NCBI GenBank assembly: GCA_963969595.1
Contig: OZ018414.1
Location: forward strand, 21,807,660 to 21,871,659
DNA from: Neckera pumila
Taxonomy: Eukaryota; Streptophyta; Bryopsida; Hypnales; Neckeraceae
Reading direction: 5' to 3'
Length of the DNA stretch: 64,000 nucleotides
The notes beneath the pieces were generated by a model. That model made no database searches. It was not told the origin of the DNA and saw only the letters and a list, made by a program, of their open reading frames with translations. A program made the translations under genes and the position numbers. Below are positions 11,625 to 24,254 of the stretch, one piece after another. Position 1 is the stretch's first letter. Every line of letters starts with the position of its first letter.

Positions 11625-11874
11625 CATTAGAGGGGATTTGGGGGCCTTAGAGGGCTGTTTCAGGCCCAATTTCCAATTTGGCATAATTCTATGAATAACA
11701 ATACGGGCTATCAAAAAACATTTATTATTTAAAAAAAAATATCACTTAAGCAAAAATAAAAAAATGACATGGCAATTGCTGTGCCACATCAGCCAACTGC
11801 TGCAACTACGTTCCCACAGTCTAGGAATGCAGGGGAACTCGCAGCCCTCCAAGACCCACAAATCCCTTCTAATG
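11625..11874. mobile_element. CATTAG-ended MITE, copy 2
   Basis: A 250-bp element from CATTAGAGGGGATTTG to CAAATCCCTTCTAATG, with inverted ends matching copies 1 and 3. It shares with copy 3 an internal stretch around ACATGGCA.TTGC..TGCCAC and a GGAACTCGCA segment near the right end. Non-coding. Confidence 0.72.
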
Positions 11875-12131
11875 TTGTAGGTCATTGTCTTGAAGTTTTA
11901 AATGAGAGAATTGAGCAGGGAGGAGAGTGAGAATTCAAGAGCCATGTCTTTTCATTCACAAACCATCCATGACAATTGACAAACCATTGTATTTTGCCAA
12001 GGCAAATTGTTGATGCTGCTTACACATGTGTGACAACATAAATTGTTTGCATTTACGTCATGCAAGTGTCGCTCTTTAAACCTTGAAGTTATGAGTTCTG
12101 CATTGCTGTATGGTTTTCTTGCTTGAATTGT

Positions 12132-12353
12132 CACTTCAAGAAAAAGGGGTGTTATAAGTGAGTTTTTAAGTACAGTTCTAAAGATAAGATTATAAGTAAT
12201 GACCTTTATAGAAATTTTCAATAAAAATTTACGAGGAATTCATGTATTTCAAGTAAAATTTTACCAAAAACCTCCATAAAGGTAATTACTTATAAAATTA
12301 TCTCTAGAATTGTACTTCAAATCTCACTTTAAAAATCCCTTTTTCTTGTAGTA
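12132..12353. mobile_element. CACTA-type foldback MITE with TGT duplication
   Basis: A 222-bp element starting CACTTCAAGAAAAAGGG and ending CCCTTTTTCTTGTAGTA, so the two arms pair over most of their length (about 85 bases each). The classic CACTA-type end is CACTACAAGAAA. It is flanked by a perfect 3-bp duplication TGT (12129-12131 and 12354-12356), the size expected for CACTA transposons. Non-coding. Confidence 0.78.
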
Positions 12354-12466
12354 TGTTATAGTTTGTGACTTGTAAGTTTTAGCATCACTAGCTTCAATTG
12401 GCAACTCTATAGTTTTTTGAGCTTGCAATTTATTTGTTTAGAATAACTTGTTCATTGCAGTTCTTT

Positions 12467-13394
12467 TTAACCTCTAAAGTCCCCTTGTTCCCTTAAGGGA
12501 TAATATGGATTTTGGATAGGTTCTTATAGTCTTCATTTTTGTTGTGATTTTTTGAAACTATTTTTGAAGATATAAAAAGCACACTTACTTTTTGGGAATA
12601 TCATTTTATTTAAATTGGTGCACTAGAGAAAAGGTTATGCCACAATAAGCCTAAAATTAGAACTTGTCAGGCAACACAAAAAAACTCACAAGAAGTTTAT
12701 AAAATTTTCAAATTCTTTTTGACATTAAAAGTATTTTTGTCTCCATAGAAAATTTTTGATTAATTTGATTTGGACTAGTGATGGGAAAGCTATACAAACA
12801 TTTTTTATTCTTAGGCAATCTAAGTGTCTTACAATTTGAAAAAATAACTTTTATAAGATTCATTTTCTAGCGCAATTTCTACAATTTAAGAAAAAAAGAG
12901 TTTGGCAAGGTTTAGTATGCTTACTAGAACAATCTCATTGTCGAGATTATTGTATTTCAATTCCATCTTAGACCTATTAATAATTTAGATCTATTAATCT
13001 TGTATCTATTTTTAATCAATTATTTTTTAAAGAATGTAAATTAAGCAATTTATTTAAAAAAATTCTTAGAGTTTCAACTCAATTTTTTAGCATAAAATTT
13101 TTCTAAATCAATATCGATAGTGCAGAAATTTTAAATTAAGAAGATTTGAAGCTCAAAAATCTAAGCAAACAAGGCATGAAAGAAAACAATTTTTTCACTT
13201 CAAATGCAAATATCTTACAATCCACGTGGTCATAGTTTTTGAAATTCCTTTCATTCACTTTTTATGGTAGTCTAGTGCAAGATCCAATGATTAGATATGA
13301 AAAAAACAAATTTTAATTTTTTTTGCACTTTGTAATAGAAATGGTAGTTTTGAGTGGAATTTGATGAAAAAAAGGCCTTGACTTGAGGGGTTAA
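12467..13394. mobile_element. TTAA-flanked piggyBac-type MITE, family D copy 2
   Basis: A 928-bp element bounded by TTAA, with CCTCTAAAG at the left and CTTGAGGGG at the right. Its interior aligns with 40065-40992, which has exactly the same length, and more weakly with family B. Termini are more decayed than in copy 1. Non-coding. Confidence 0.68.
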
Positions 13395-14934
13395 AGGAGA
13401 TAAATTAGAGCTAAAGTTTGATAATTTATTTTGGAATATTTGAAAGTATGCTCCTAGATTGGCCTTATTCTATTACTATAGCAAAGTCTCAAGTCCAAAC
13501 TTTGCTAGAACTATTAGTACTCAAGGCAAGAAGACTTCAAAAGAATGACAGACAAGTTCCTATAGTATAGTGCCGATTGCAAGGTCAAAGTCACTGTCAT
13601 TTGCTAGTACAAAGCACATGCCTCCTTTATTTAGTCAAGACAACCTGCACAATGTTTGCAATCAACCATTAAAGCGGAAACTATTGAGGTCAAATCCAGT
13701 AGTGAAGCCTTGAAAACTAAAACGTCATAATTGAACTATGCCTGCTACTACTTGCCTAGAATTTAGTAGGGAAAGTACAAATAAAGTGGTGATTCTTGAT
13801 GATTTGGAAGCATTCACTATCTAGGCCAATTGTGCTCTCTAATACAACTACACAAATAGCATGAGGAAGTGTAGTGCTGAAGAAAAAAATTCTTATGAGG
13901 CAATTTGTAAGTTCTAGGACACTTGGGTCGCATGCTTACCTCGGGCAACATTGTATAGAGGCTCTGATCAATGGTTTATATGACTTTGCAAAGTGCAACA
14001 TTTGTATTACTAATGAGGGTCAAGAAAAGAGACTTGCTTTTAAATGGGACATATAAAAGAAATATAGTGGCAAGAAAAAAGTAGAAAAAAATATACTTGA
14101 AGGGATACTTTGTGGACAATGGTACATAGTTGTTTATTTTAAGCACTTCTGCAATAAGCATAGGCAGGCTGCTAGAAGAGCTACTTGAATTCAAAGGAAA
14201 ATGAACTAGGAAGGGCCTTCAAATAAGAACAATTTTTTATCTTTTGTAGCAAAGGTGACCTATGCTTGAGTATGAAGCTTTGCATTCCAACAACATGGCA
14301 AGCCTTAAACTTATGTCTAAGGCATCTTGAAAAGATGTGCAACAAAATTTTGAGATACTTTGCTACATGCACATGTCCTAAAAAAAGATCCAATTCTTCT
14401 CATTAGCCTTTAAAATGCCATAAGTCTTGCCAAAATTAATGAATGTGCAGATTTCATCTAGTAAAACATGGTATAAGTTTTTCACCATGTACAAAACTAC
14501 AAATACGCATGTAAAAATATAAAATTTTCAAACATAAGGTAGCAGGTACCCGCATCACAAGTCTAGAAGATAAACCACTCATATCCACAAGGAAAACAAG
14601 AATTATTGGTTTTGAATACTACATATACAACATAACAATCAACAACAATAATACAAAACTTATGATCATTTCAAAATCAGTATGTCACTTGGTCTATTTA
14701 AAAAAACCTTTATCCAATAAATCTAAACAAGGAACTCCATTGAAAGTTTGGTAATACGCATACCATATGCTAGAGGGTTGGCAATGATGGCTAAATAGCT
14801 TGTGCTTAAAATGAAATAAGACTATCTAACTATTTTAAAATTAGCTCGTAAAAGTATAGATAGAATACAATGCTGGAAATACAATGCTAGAAAAACAAAG
14901 ATGGAATACAATGGAGTAGTTCTATATAGATAGA
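13395..14934. other. AT-rich spacer without recognised features
   Basis: Short overlapping ORFs only (for example 13874-14056 plus and 14181-14393 minus), with no recognised domain. No repeat boundaries were identified. Confidence 0.35.
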
Positions 14935-15171
14935 CACTATAAGAAATCCGTGTTTTGGAGATGTTTTCATTATTTTTTGGAACACATTTTTGTGGACACA
15001 AAATAAAACAACCCATGTTTTTATGTCAACAATAATGTTTAGTGAAACATCTTAATGTTGTATTGAACATCATTGTTGACATAAAAACATGAGTTGTTTT
15101 GTTCAATGTCCACAAAAATGCGTTCCAAAAAATAGTGAAAACATCCTAAAAAACACGGGCTTCTTATAGTG
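14935..15171. mobile_element. CACTA-type foldback MITE with AGA duplication
   Basis: A 237-bp near-perfect hairpin. It opens with CACTATAAGAAATCCGTG and closes with CACGGGCTTCTTATAGTG. Both arms, about 100 bases each, pair around a short loop near 15045. It is flanked by a perfect AGA duplication (14932-14934 and 15172-15174). This is the best preserved CACTA-type MITE in the window and probably the youngest. Confidence 0.85.
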
Positions 15172-15174
15172 AGA

Positions 15175-16460
15175 TCAATCATTCTTCAAAAAGTCCATCA
15201 ACGAGGTCCTGCAGATAGAGATTACTCCTCCAAAAGTCCATCAACAAGGCCCTGCAAAGAGAGATCACTTGTCCAACAAAAGTCCGTCAAAAAGTCCACT
15301 AAAGTCCTATATAGAGAAATCTTTTTTTTAACCATAGTGTCAATGCAAATTGCTCCAAGTTTTGAAGATTGTTTGCATTCTCTGCACTATCATCATCAGA
15401 CAGATCCATCTTATCGTCTAAAAACAATATCTTGAGTACTAATTGTGTTTGATAACAGCATTTGATAGCGTGTGATGTTTAGATATAAAATCAAGCCCTT
15501 GTAGATGAACAAAATCAAGTGCTCACCTCCACTAGCTAGCATGTCAACCAAATGAACTTTAGTGTTTTCAGAAACACTAAACAAATTTTAAAAATCCTAT
15601 TTTAGCTAAAAATGATGAATAAAAAGAGGCTCATCAGATCCACCACTCGGTCGTGCTTTGTAATATTCCTTATAAAGATTCCAAAACTTACTCTCTGATG
15701 TAGGATTAAGCTGAATTACCACTATCTGACTTGGATGTGATGATAGGGACTATGCCAAGTACTGGCCAATGCCAATCGCAGGAGAAGGCCCTATAGGAAG
15801 GCAACCTACAAAATCAAACTCCCCAGTTTGTACATTAACCTTTTCACATCCAACAAAGTTAGAATTGGCCTATGGTGAATTAGTTTTGTTGGGTGTGAAA
15901 GGATTAATATTCAAATATGAACATACATATATACATAACAAAAGATATAAAAAAGATACAAACCATTAGGTATAACAAAAAGTATTAAAAACACAAACCA
16001 TTAGATTTAAGACAACAATACCTTTAAGAAATCCAAAGCCTGATCCAATCGGAGCAAGCATTATTTGGACTTTCAATGGATGAATGATGTTTAGAAAAAA
16101 AGGTCTCTTGAATGCATTATCCGGCACCGTCTTCAAGTACTCATCTCCCAAGAAAGATTGCCCTCCATGCACTGGCACATAGCAATGTCTTGTGATCTAA
16201 AATGGGGTCCTTGTACCAAGGAAAACAATACCAACATATGTGTTAAGGGTGAAATTCCACCAAGTAGCACGTCCGGGGCTTACCTAACGTGACGCCAACC
16301 ACGTACCATGATCTGTTGTCTTCAGAAATTCAAATTGGATTGCCTTTAGTTGGTAAATCGTCTAACAATAGGCAACCATGAGATTCTAAAGGAGACTCCT
16401 CTGCCAGCTTTGTCAAGAAAACAATGTACATTTGATAAAATTGGCTTGCAACAAGGGCCA
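15175..16460. other. Spacer with a short direct repeat
   Basis: Just after the CACTA MITE, two copies of a roughly 50-bp unit containing AAAGTCCATCAACAAGG-like sequence lie at about 15187 and 15233. The rest, including ORF 15769-15969, shows no recognised motif. Confidence 0.4.
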
Positions 16461-17045
16461 TTGCCTGCATTCAAACATGATCATCTAGATTAACTCTAAA
16501 CGTAATCCATCTAGACTCAAATAATAGAGGACTAATGTAATTGCTTGTATTCAAACATGATCATTAGATTAACTTCAAAATTTAATCTGTCGAGACTCAA
16601 ATAAGAAAAGACCAATGTAATTGTCTGCACTCAAACATGACCATTCAACTTCAAGGTTGTCCCCGTCTCGTCATGTCTAGACATAATATAGATCGAAACT
16701 ACATCATGATCCAACCCAATGTCCATCCGGATCCTCAATCTTTTTTTTCCCTGGACAATCCGAGCCATCCAGCCAATGGACAAGTTGCCTAATCAATGCA
16801 TAGGCCGTCCAGATTGACAGCTAGTTTGTCCAGGAAAAAAAAATCGGACATAAATCCTAATGTGTCCGGACTGATACTAACGGACATCTCGATAGACAAC
16901 CCTGTCCAGATTAACTCCAAAATCTAATCCATCTAGACTCAAATAATAGAGGACCAATGTAGTTGCATGCACTCAAATATAATCATCCTAATTAATTCCA
17001 AAACTTAATCCATCAAGACTCAAACAATAGAGGACCAAAGTAGGA
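16461..17045. repeat. About 80-bp tandem repeat, interrupted by an insertion
   Basis: Four copies of an approximately 80-bp unit with the shared words CAAACATGATCAT, AGATTAACT and GACTCAAATAATAGAGGA. Copy 3 is split by an unrelated, less AT-rich segment (about 16645-16904) that has inverted ends GGTTGTC / GACAACC and internal GTCC and GGAC words. The flanks of that segment rejoin to a normal repeat unit. The insert is therefore a separate, younger mobile fragment of unknown class. Confidence 0.6.
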
Positions 17046-17387
17046 AAGTGTATAGGAAGTAGGAACAATGTAGCATTAAAGAATTTCAGACCCTCCCCGC
17101 TTAAATACATTAGAAATAATTTTACTCATGATTGGATCAAGACTATTGATAGCACGGATGATTAATTTAAATCAATTTGAAATCTTGCACATAGGATACC
17201 ATTGATACCAGAGTAGAGCTATGTCACAATATTAAGAGTCACATTTTTTGGGCTTGTAGAACTATCACAAATCAAACTACAGCAAGACAATAATTTAATA
17301 AACAATACTTATAAAGAAGAGACTCAAAGTAAGTGCATAGCAATAAGCAGGCCGAAGCGCAAAATGGATGAAGAATGTAACCCAAGT

Positions 17388-17665
17388 GGTTTCATTTTTT
17401 TTGAAGCATTTTTGAATTAGTTATGAATTTCCTAAGATTTTTGTTGTAGGTACCTATTTGTGACCCTAGATCTCCCAAAATGCGTCCACTTACAACTTCT
17501 AAAGTGATTTGGCCAATGATTGGCTCTTGCAATAAAGAATACTTTTGGAGGGGGTTCAATCAATGACTGAAGTGGTCCATTTAAAGACCAACTCATATCT
17601 ATTCTGTACCATTTTGTAGGGTTGATTTGAAGAAGCCGGTCGCTTTTAAAGCATCCTACCTTACT
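17388..17665. repeat. Dispersed repeat, copy 1 (partner at 24255)
   Basis: Similar to 24255-24541 in the same orientation, starting around TTTTTTGAAGCATTTT and ending around CCTCCTACCTTA or CATCCTACCTTA. The two copies have diverged strongly. It is probably a decayed element; no ends or coding sequence could be defined. Confidence 0.5.
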
Positions 17666-19211
17666 TGAATTTTGAACCAATAGGCCACATACAACATTTG
17701 GGCTGCACATAAGGAAGGACAGATACTTATCGGCATACTTATGGCCCGAGATGTTTGTAACATTGTTAATCGGGTCTCGGACCTCCTCCTAGGTGAAGGT
17801 ATAATTTTCCCCCAATATTCCTGCGAGGACACTTCAGTTATAATCCTGACAGTAGCATTGGTCAAGGGGAGCTATTCGGTCTGCGCATTGTCAGAGATAC
17901 TGAGCTTTAGGGAACAACATTGGCTGCATGCTTACTTTTTTGCTGGAGGGCTCCCAATTCTGGGGGGAGCAAAATGGACCCCCCCAGCAAACGTTAATAA
18001 TGTTATGGTCTTTGTTGCAATCAACTTAGCTGTCAAGTCTCAGGCATGAGGTAAACAATTTTACATTTTGTTTCTACGCATTAGCTTGTAACTCCATTTT
18101 TATTTGTTGTTTTTAAAATTTTTAACTAAGCATTAAAATGTTGCTTATGTGGATTATAGCTGCTACATTAGACCGACCATTTTGGCAACCCCACTCGTAG
18201 ACGCAATGTGAAAGATCTATCCCTCGTATTGGCTGGATGCAGACTATAATGTCAATTTGAAGTGTCACTTAGTAGTTGCAGTCATAAAAAAAAAATTCAA
18301 ATATACCAAAGAGACAAAAGATGCTACAGAGATAGTACGTAAAGTAGATCCTACATCTTTACGTGCCACTTTTGACAAGCTAGTCTATTTGTCTATTGTC
18401 ACCATTACGGCAAATGCTAAGGCATGTATACAAAAAATCCATTGGACATTAATCTAGTGACTTGATGTTGTTGGATGATTGACAATAATGCAATGCTCCT
18501 CCATGGTGTCTATCCAAGTATTTGAAGGTTGCAGAAATTGTCATTGCCATGGTCATAAATTTTATTTAAAATGAGAAAACATTTAGCACATTTTTTTTAT
18601 GGAGTCTTGCCTTGACATTTGGAGATTGTGGTTAGTACAAAAGTACAATCATTTTATACCTTGTTCAACATTTCTTATAGTACAACTTATGAAATATGGA
18701 AGAATGAAAAGCATGCTTGTACTAATGCTTAGATTGTCAATGTATGATTGTTGATATTTTTGTGCTACAACTAAAAAGTCTTGAACTTTGAAGCATTCAT
18801 GCTTTCATTTAGAACAAATGCTTCTCTTTAGTAATTTTGAACAATATTATGAAATTTGTGAGACTTTTTGATTGTAGAACTTCTATTAGGACATGTTGTG
18901 TGCTAGTCATTAGAATGAGTGCCATATAACCAGGATCCTAAATTCTTTATTTATAGGTTGTAATATTTTGCCAACTACTTCTAGAGAGAGATCATACATG
19001 TTACTGGATATTCTTATTAATTAAAGGTTTTGTGGCAAAAATGGTAATTTGGAAAAAAAGTTGTCATCTACTTTCATTTATTGTTATGCTTAGAATGGCC
19101 TTTGAAGTCATATATTTGCCTTTAAGTACAACATTTTGGCCAATGAATTTGTTCCCTAACTTAAGATATTGCAAGAATTTTGGTGCAACCACAAAAAAAA
19201 ATTTGCGTTCT
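17666..19211. other. Spacer with one unrecognised, less AT-rich ORF
   Basis: The stretch 17700-18010 is less AT-rich than its surroundings. The plus ORF 17741-18049 (about 102 codons) has hydrophobic segments, and the minus strand is also open at 17656-17865. Neither was recognised, and the coding strand is unclear. The rest holds nothing recognisable. Confidence 0.25.
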
Positions 19212-19350
19212 CTAGCAAATGTGTTTTTGTTAAATCTGACACAATTGTATTGGAAATAACACAATTTCAGCATTATTACAGTCACATTTATGTAAATTTG
19301 CATTATTTCCAACACAGTCATGTCAAATTTTACAAAAACACATTAGCTAG
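19212..19350. repeat. 139-bp foldback element
   Basis: An inverted repeat of about 50 bases per arm, from CTAGCAAATGTGTTTTTGT to ACAAAAACACATTAGCTAG. The short ORFs on both strands here are readings of the hairpin arms. It is probably a MITE, with the superfamily undefined. Confidence 0.62.
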
Positions 19351-19688
19351 ATCTCTTCTAGTTAACAAATTATATTGAAGTAAACTAGACTTTGGAACAT
19401 GTAAATTTAGAAAAATCATTGGTACCAAACAAGTCTTTGCTAGCCAAGTGTTGTCTCAATAAGCAAGGAAGAAGTGGGTGATTGCACCACAATTTCAACA
19501 ATAAGTTTGACAAAGACAATCTCCTCATGAACAAAGGCATTAATAGAAAAGCATTAATAGAAAACATTAGGACAATGACAATGAATAGTAGAGACATTCC
19601 TACTTATAAAGACAAGCCATTTGAAACAGTGAACAATATAAATGGATCAACCGATAAATCCCAATTAGATTCTATATCCATGTCAATC

Positions 19689-19914
19689 CATTAGAGGAAA
19701 TCTAAGCCTCTGGAAGACCGTTTTAGGGCTGTTCCCAATGCTGGGAATAGTGCAATACTGTTAAAAAAAAAGTTATCAAAAAAAAAATAAAAAATTTGAC
19801 ATGGCAGTTGCTTGGCCACGTCAGCCTGGCCATTTGGCAGCGTCCCAACATTCTTGCAGAGTTTCCACAGTCCAGGAACTCGCAATCTCTTAGAGGCCCG
19901 AATCTCCTCTAATG
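19689..19914. mobile_element. CATTAG-ended MITE, copy 3
   Basis: A 226-bp element from CATTAGAGGAAATCTAAGCC to GAATCTCCTCTAATG. It shares the internal ACATGGCAGTTGC and CCAGGAACTCGCA segments with copy 2. Non-coding. Confidence 0.72.
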
Positions 19915-21639
19915 ACAATATAGCTTTGTAAAGCCATGCTCAAAATTTTCACATTGAAGCGATAAAACATGATAGAAAGAAACATGTTGACACTTTGCCC
20001 TAAATATTGTAATGCAATATTAACGCCTTACGTACAAAAGAAGCGAGATATATTAAGATCAAATAGATAGTTTGTTATAAAGGGCATATTAGCATCTCAA
20101 TTTGATATTGTCACCTTTTTTGGGGAAGGACGCTACTAACAACAAGAAGTAGCCATGGTGTAGGAACCTTAGAAAATTGATCTAAGGTAGGAGGTCCATA
20201 ATTCATCATTTTAAGCCTATCTATTTGACCAATGACAATAATAGATGTTTTAAGGAACATCTATTCATTTCTAAATAGGATAAACTTTTTTGAATCCTGA
20301 CAGTTTATGCATGTCTTACTTTAGTGTATGATTTGTTGCCATGAAGCAAAAGATAGCATCGCAATAGTTGCTAATACAATAATTAGACAAAAATAAAATG
20401 CTTTACAAAAGAAGATTAAATTCTTTTTAAAAGAACATCAATAAAATGATAATAAAAACAAGTAAGAAGACATATGTATATACAAAAATAGATACAAACT
20501 ACCATAATCAAACAAAAAGTCTAGGAAAACAATTGCCATAACAAGCTGATATGTAGTAAGAATGCAATGAAAGCAAGAAGCATGAATCCCAAAGCATGGA
20601 AGACAAGAACAACAATGACATCAATGAAAAAGGAAATCAATGCAGAAGTAAACATAAATATATAGCTCCAACTCTAGACCACTTAATAGGTCTATGAAGA
20701 GCTATCGAAAGGCTACCACATAATCTTAGAATATCAATTGCTGCATAGGTCTTTGTACACAAATATGGCAAGTCAAGTTTAAAATAAATAATCTCTTTCA
20801 AAATAATGGCAAGTCAAGTTGGTCCGATCAATAAAAAAAGACTGCTTGTTAAATTTGACTATCTGAATCTAACAAAAACCTTAATTAGGAAGTTTGCATC
20901 CTCCGAGTGAAACTATTTTTTGGTTATGGAGCACTACATGACACTAGTCCTTCAACTTTGAAAAGTATCATTGTAACTTTACATAAAATTTGAAGGCAAG
21001 GGATTTCTTTGGAAGATCGTGAAATAGAGGTTGCAAACATATCAAATTTTTTTGGTCAAAGGTGCCTCTTTGGGACTTGAGTGACTATTTTGCACCAAAC
21101 ATGTACTTCATCATAGTGCATTGTGCAAACTTAATTTAGAGTCCTTGTTCCTCCGGGTGGTTAAAATTCCCTAGTTTTTTGGGAATTTTGAAATACATTG
21201 TTGCACTAATTTTTTCCACCGCACCAATTTTGGATTAGTATCTTTTTTTAATACAAGTTTTGTACCAATCATTTTTACATTTTGAAATAGACTTATTTAT
21301 TTTTTTATTTTTACTTTTTATATTTTTTGGGTTTAGGATGGCTGTCATGAGATATCTTGAGGTGGTATGTCTCTCTGATTTTGCAATTGAAAGATTAAAA
21401 AATTAATTTCAAAATTAAATGCTTCCAATCTGTCTAATTGGAATCCCTTTTGTAGCCCAAACGAGTCAATCATAAAAATTTAAATCTGAACACTTGTTTA
21501 GTCATGCAAATCATAACCTTAAAGTACGATAGTGCATCACTTCACATTTTATACCATAGCATGCAAAAGTCCCTTAGCATCATTAAGAAAATCACATAAA
21601 AGCAAAAATAATTATTGATAGGCTCTTCAAATCAATTTG
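19915..21639. other. AT-rich spacer without recognised features
   Basis: No ORF longer than about 60 codons, and no terminal repeats or RNA genes, were recognised. Confidence 0.4.
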
Positions 21640-22110
21640 TTGAACTAGTAAAGACTTCAAAGACAAAAAGTGTTCAATGAATGACAATGTCTATGCACCC
21701 AAAAGATGCATCACCTCTTATTTCTTGCAATTCCCCCCCCCTCTCCGATGAAAAAACCACAACCATTGATTTTCCTACAAAAAAATGCCATGTCTCCATT
21801 GCTATCGATTAGAAAATGAGATGAAAAAGATAGTCATTGATTGGCTATTGAACAGACAATCTTAGTCATTCAACAATTAGGGTTGGCGCTCTAGGATACG
21901 AAATATGGATACAAATATAGATATGGCTGCAAAATTCAAAAAATAGAACACATACAAAATACAAAATACATATGGATACATATATATCCACACAAATTTA
22001 TACGGTTATATACAAAATGAGTATGGCAAATCAATATTCCATATGAATTGCGGTCCAAACAGATTGCAAAAAATACATATATGTGTTTGAGGTGGATATT
22101 CACACGCACA
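21640..22110. repeat. Dispersed repeat (partner at about 25010-25490)
   Basis: This stretch and 25010-25490 share order and scattered identity: a poly-C run, an AAAAATGCC segment, AATTAGGGTT or GATTAGGGTT, and then an ATGGATA/ATATGG-rich tail. Both are heavily diverged. Together with the pair 17388/24255 this suggests one large decayed element family spread over 16-25.5 kb. Confidence 0.4.
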
Positions 22111-24254
22111 ATTCATAAAAGTTTTTCAAGTAATAAAAAAATTACATGTGTATCCCTTTCAGAATATTTGTAAGAGCTTAACAGCCAATGGGAGAATGAC
22201 ATGAGCATTCCTATTTGTTCTTTATGTGTAAATTGGAGGAAAAACAACATGTTTATCACTATTTCTATTCATCCAGAAGATGCATCTTCTGGGTATATTA
22301 ACTAACTTTTAAGAAAATTGTAGAAATAAAGTTGTCACCTATTCCGTCATCCAAGAGTTTGACAGGTTTTCACTAACTACTTTAGTGGCTTGGTGATGGG
22401 GATCATTCATCTAGGGTTAAACTTGTAAAGGCAATGAGGCCCAAAAGTGGTTGATGCATCTATTTGTCTAATAATGGAGTAATTTTTGGTTGACTACCTT
22501 GTAATATTGTACCCCAAGTCTAGGTAGTTCATCAAATCAACGTCAAATATTTAATTAAAGTCCAAAATCAAGGTTAGGCAAGACTAAAATTTAATTTACG
22601 CTATTTAGCTAGGCAACCATTCAAAATTGAACAAAGTACAAACATCTGGCTAGGTTTAGATGCTTCATTTCATGGTTTTAGAGAGGATAAGAGGTTATTT
22701 GTTCATAAAATGCATAGAATATTTAGACAAGATTGCCATAAACAGTCAGTACATGTCTTTAGAGAAAGAAATCATAATTTTTCTTCAATCAATTGCAATT
22801 TTTAAATATTAGGCAAGATAGGGGGATAATTTCCCAAAAAATTTGACATCCTTTTTATTGACAAACTTGCCAATAAGGTATAGAAGGTGTTGTTCTTTCA
22901 TAATTAATGCTAGGTGAAGCCTCAACCTTTGAACTCCCGCTATTGTGTCATAGTGTTTACACATACTTGTGAGTGAATCAAGCTACTCTACACCATCTCT
23001 TATCACTTTCTTTTTCATTTCTACAAAGTTAACTCATGAATCAAGCTATTTAGCTACTCAACAGAGTATTTATAGACTCTATTTTGTTTAGCATGGCCAT
23101 GCGTTGTGGTGATATATATCCCATGCAATAGAATATATTTTGAAAAGGTGTTTGTAGGCCTCTAGAAGAGACTTTAAAAGGCTGACTAATGTAGCCCTTA
23201 GGGAGGGCACTTGGTTCTACTACTACAAACCACGTGCGAACAAGTGGTTTCTAATAAACTATAATTTCAACCTAAAATTTTGAGCATTGTTTGGTAATGA
23301 CTATAGGTTTCTATTGCCAAAATTTCCAACTCAAATGAAATATAGAATGATTTCTAGAAGAGGTTGAAAATGAACCTAAAATGGCATATTTTCCAACTCA
23401 AATATTTATAGAAAACACATTTAGATGGCCGTTGCATTAGTATTCAACTCAAAATGAGCTTCCAATAGAGAGTTAATTTTAGGAATTTTTTGTTCATTTT
23501 TTAGACAATTTTTTAGAATATAATATAGGGGTGTGAAAGTTATTCTTCAGTTCTCCAATGTATCTATTTACTTCAAAAATTTGTAACTAATTATCATTAG
23601 CAAATAAAATTATCAATAATTCAAAACATAAACTTTCAAATTAGGGAAATATATTCATATTTTTTTTGTTTTCTTTTATTGAAATTTTAGGATATAATAT
23701 AGGGGGTACAAAATTTTGGTGGCACGTAGTTTGGATTAGATACACTAAGTCCACCCCCCGTGATGTAGCCTTGCTTGTGACTTGTCCAAATTTTTTTATG
23801 TGAAATTGGCCTTCCTTACGTAAGCGGTCCAAATAGTCAATAAATTAACCTACAATAAACCCTTGTAATTGTGAGGCTCTAATTCTTGTTGAAATAGTGA
23901 TGTGGATTTAGACAATGATGATGGTAAGAAGACAATACTGTAAATGTAAATGTAGATCACATTTAATGCAAACATTTTCATTATTTTAATATAATATTAT
24001 AGTTTCAAGCTAAAATTTGTATAATCCATATAAAACATAATCAAATAATACTATACAATGACCAATATTTGTTTGAATTAAAAAACAAACAATTGTGCCC
24101 GAGATCTTGCACAATAGTGTTGCAACTAAGGTAGGAGGCTTAGAAATCAACCATTTAAGGATTGATCTGCCTTTTTTGTGTGGTTCCTTGGATGGGAATG
24201 TTTTTAGCTCATTTTCCAAAGAAAGAGAAATAGATGAGGAACCTAACACAAGTC
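22111..24254. other. AT-rich spacer without recognised features
   Basis: Only short ORFs (such as 23641-23832 minus) without recognised motifs. No defined repeat ends. Confidence 0.4.

Noticed and set aside
19064..19378. Overlapping ORFs on both strands
   Set aside because: They read the two arms of the foldback at 19212-19350.
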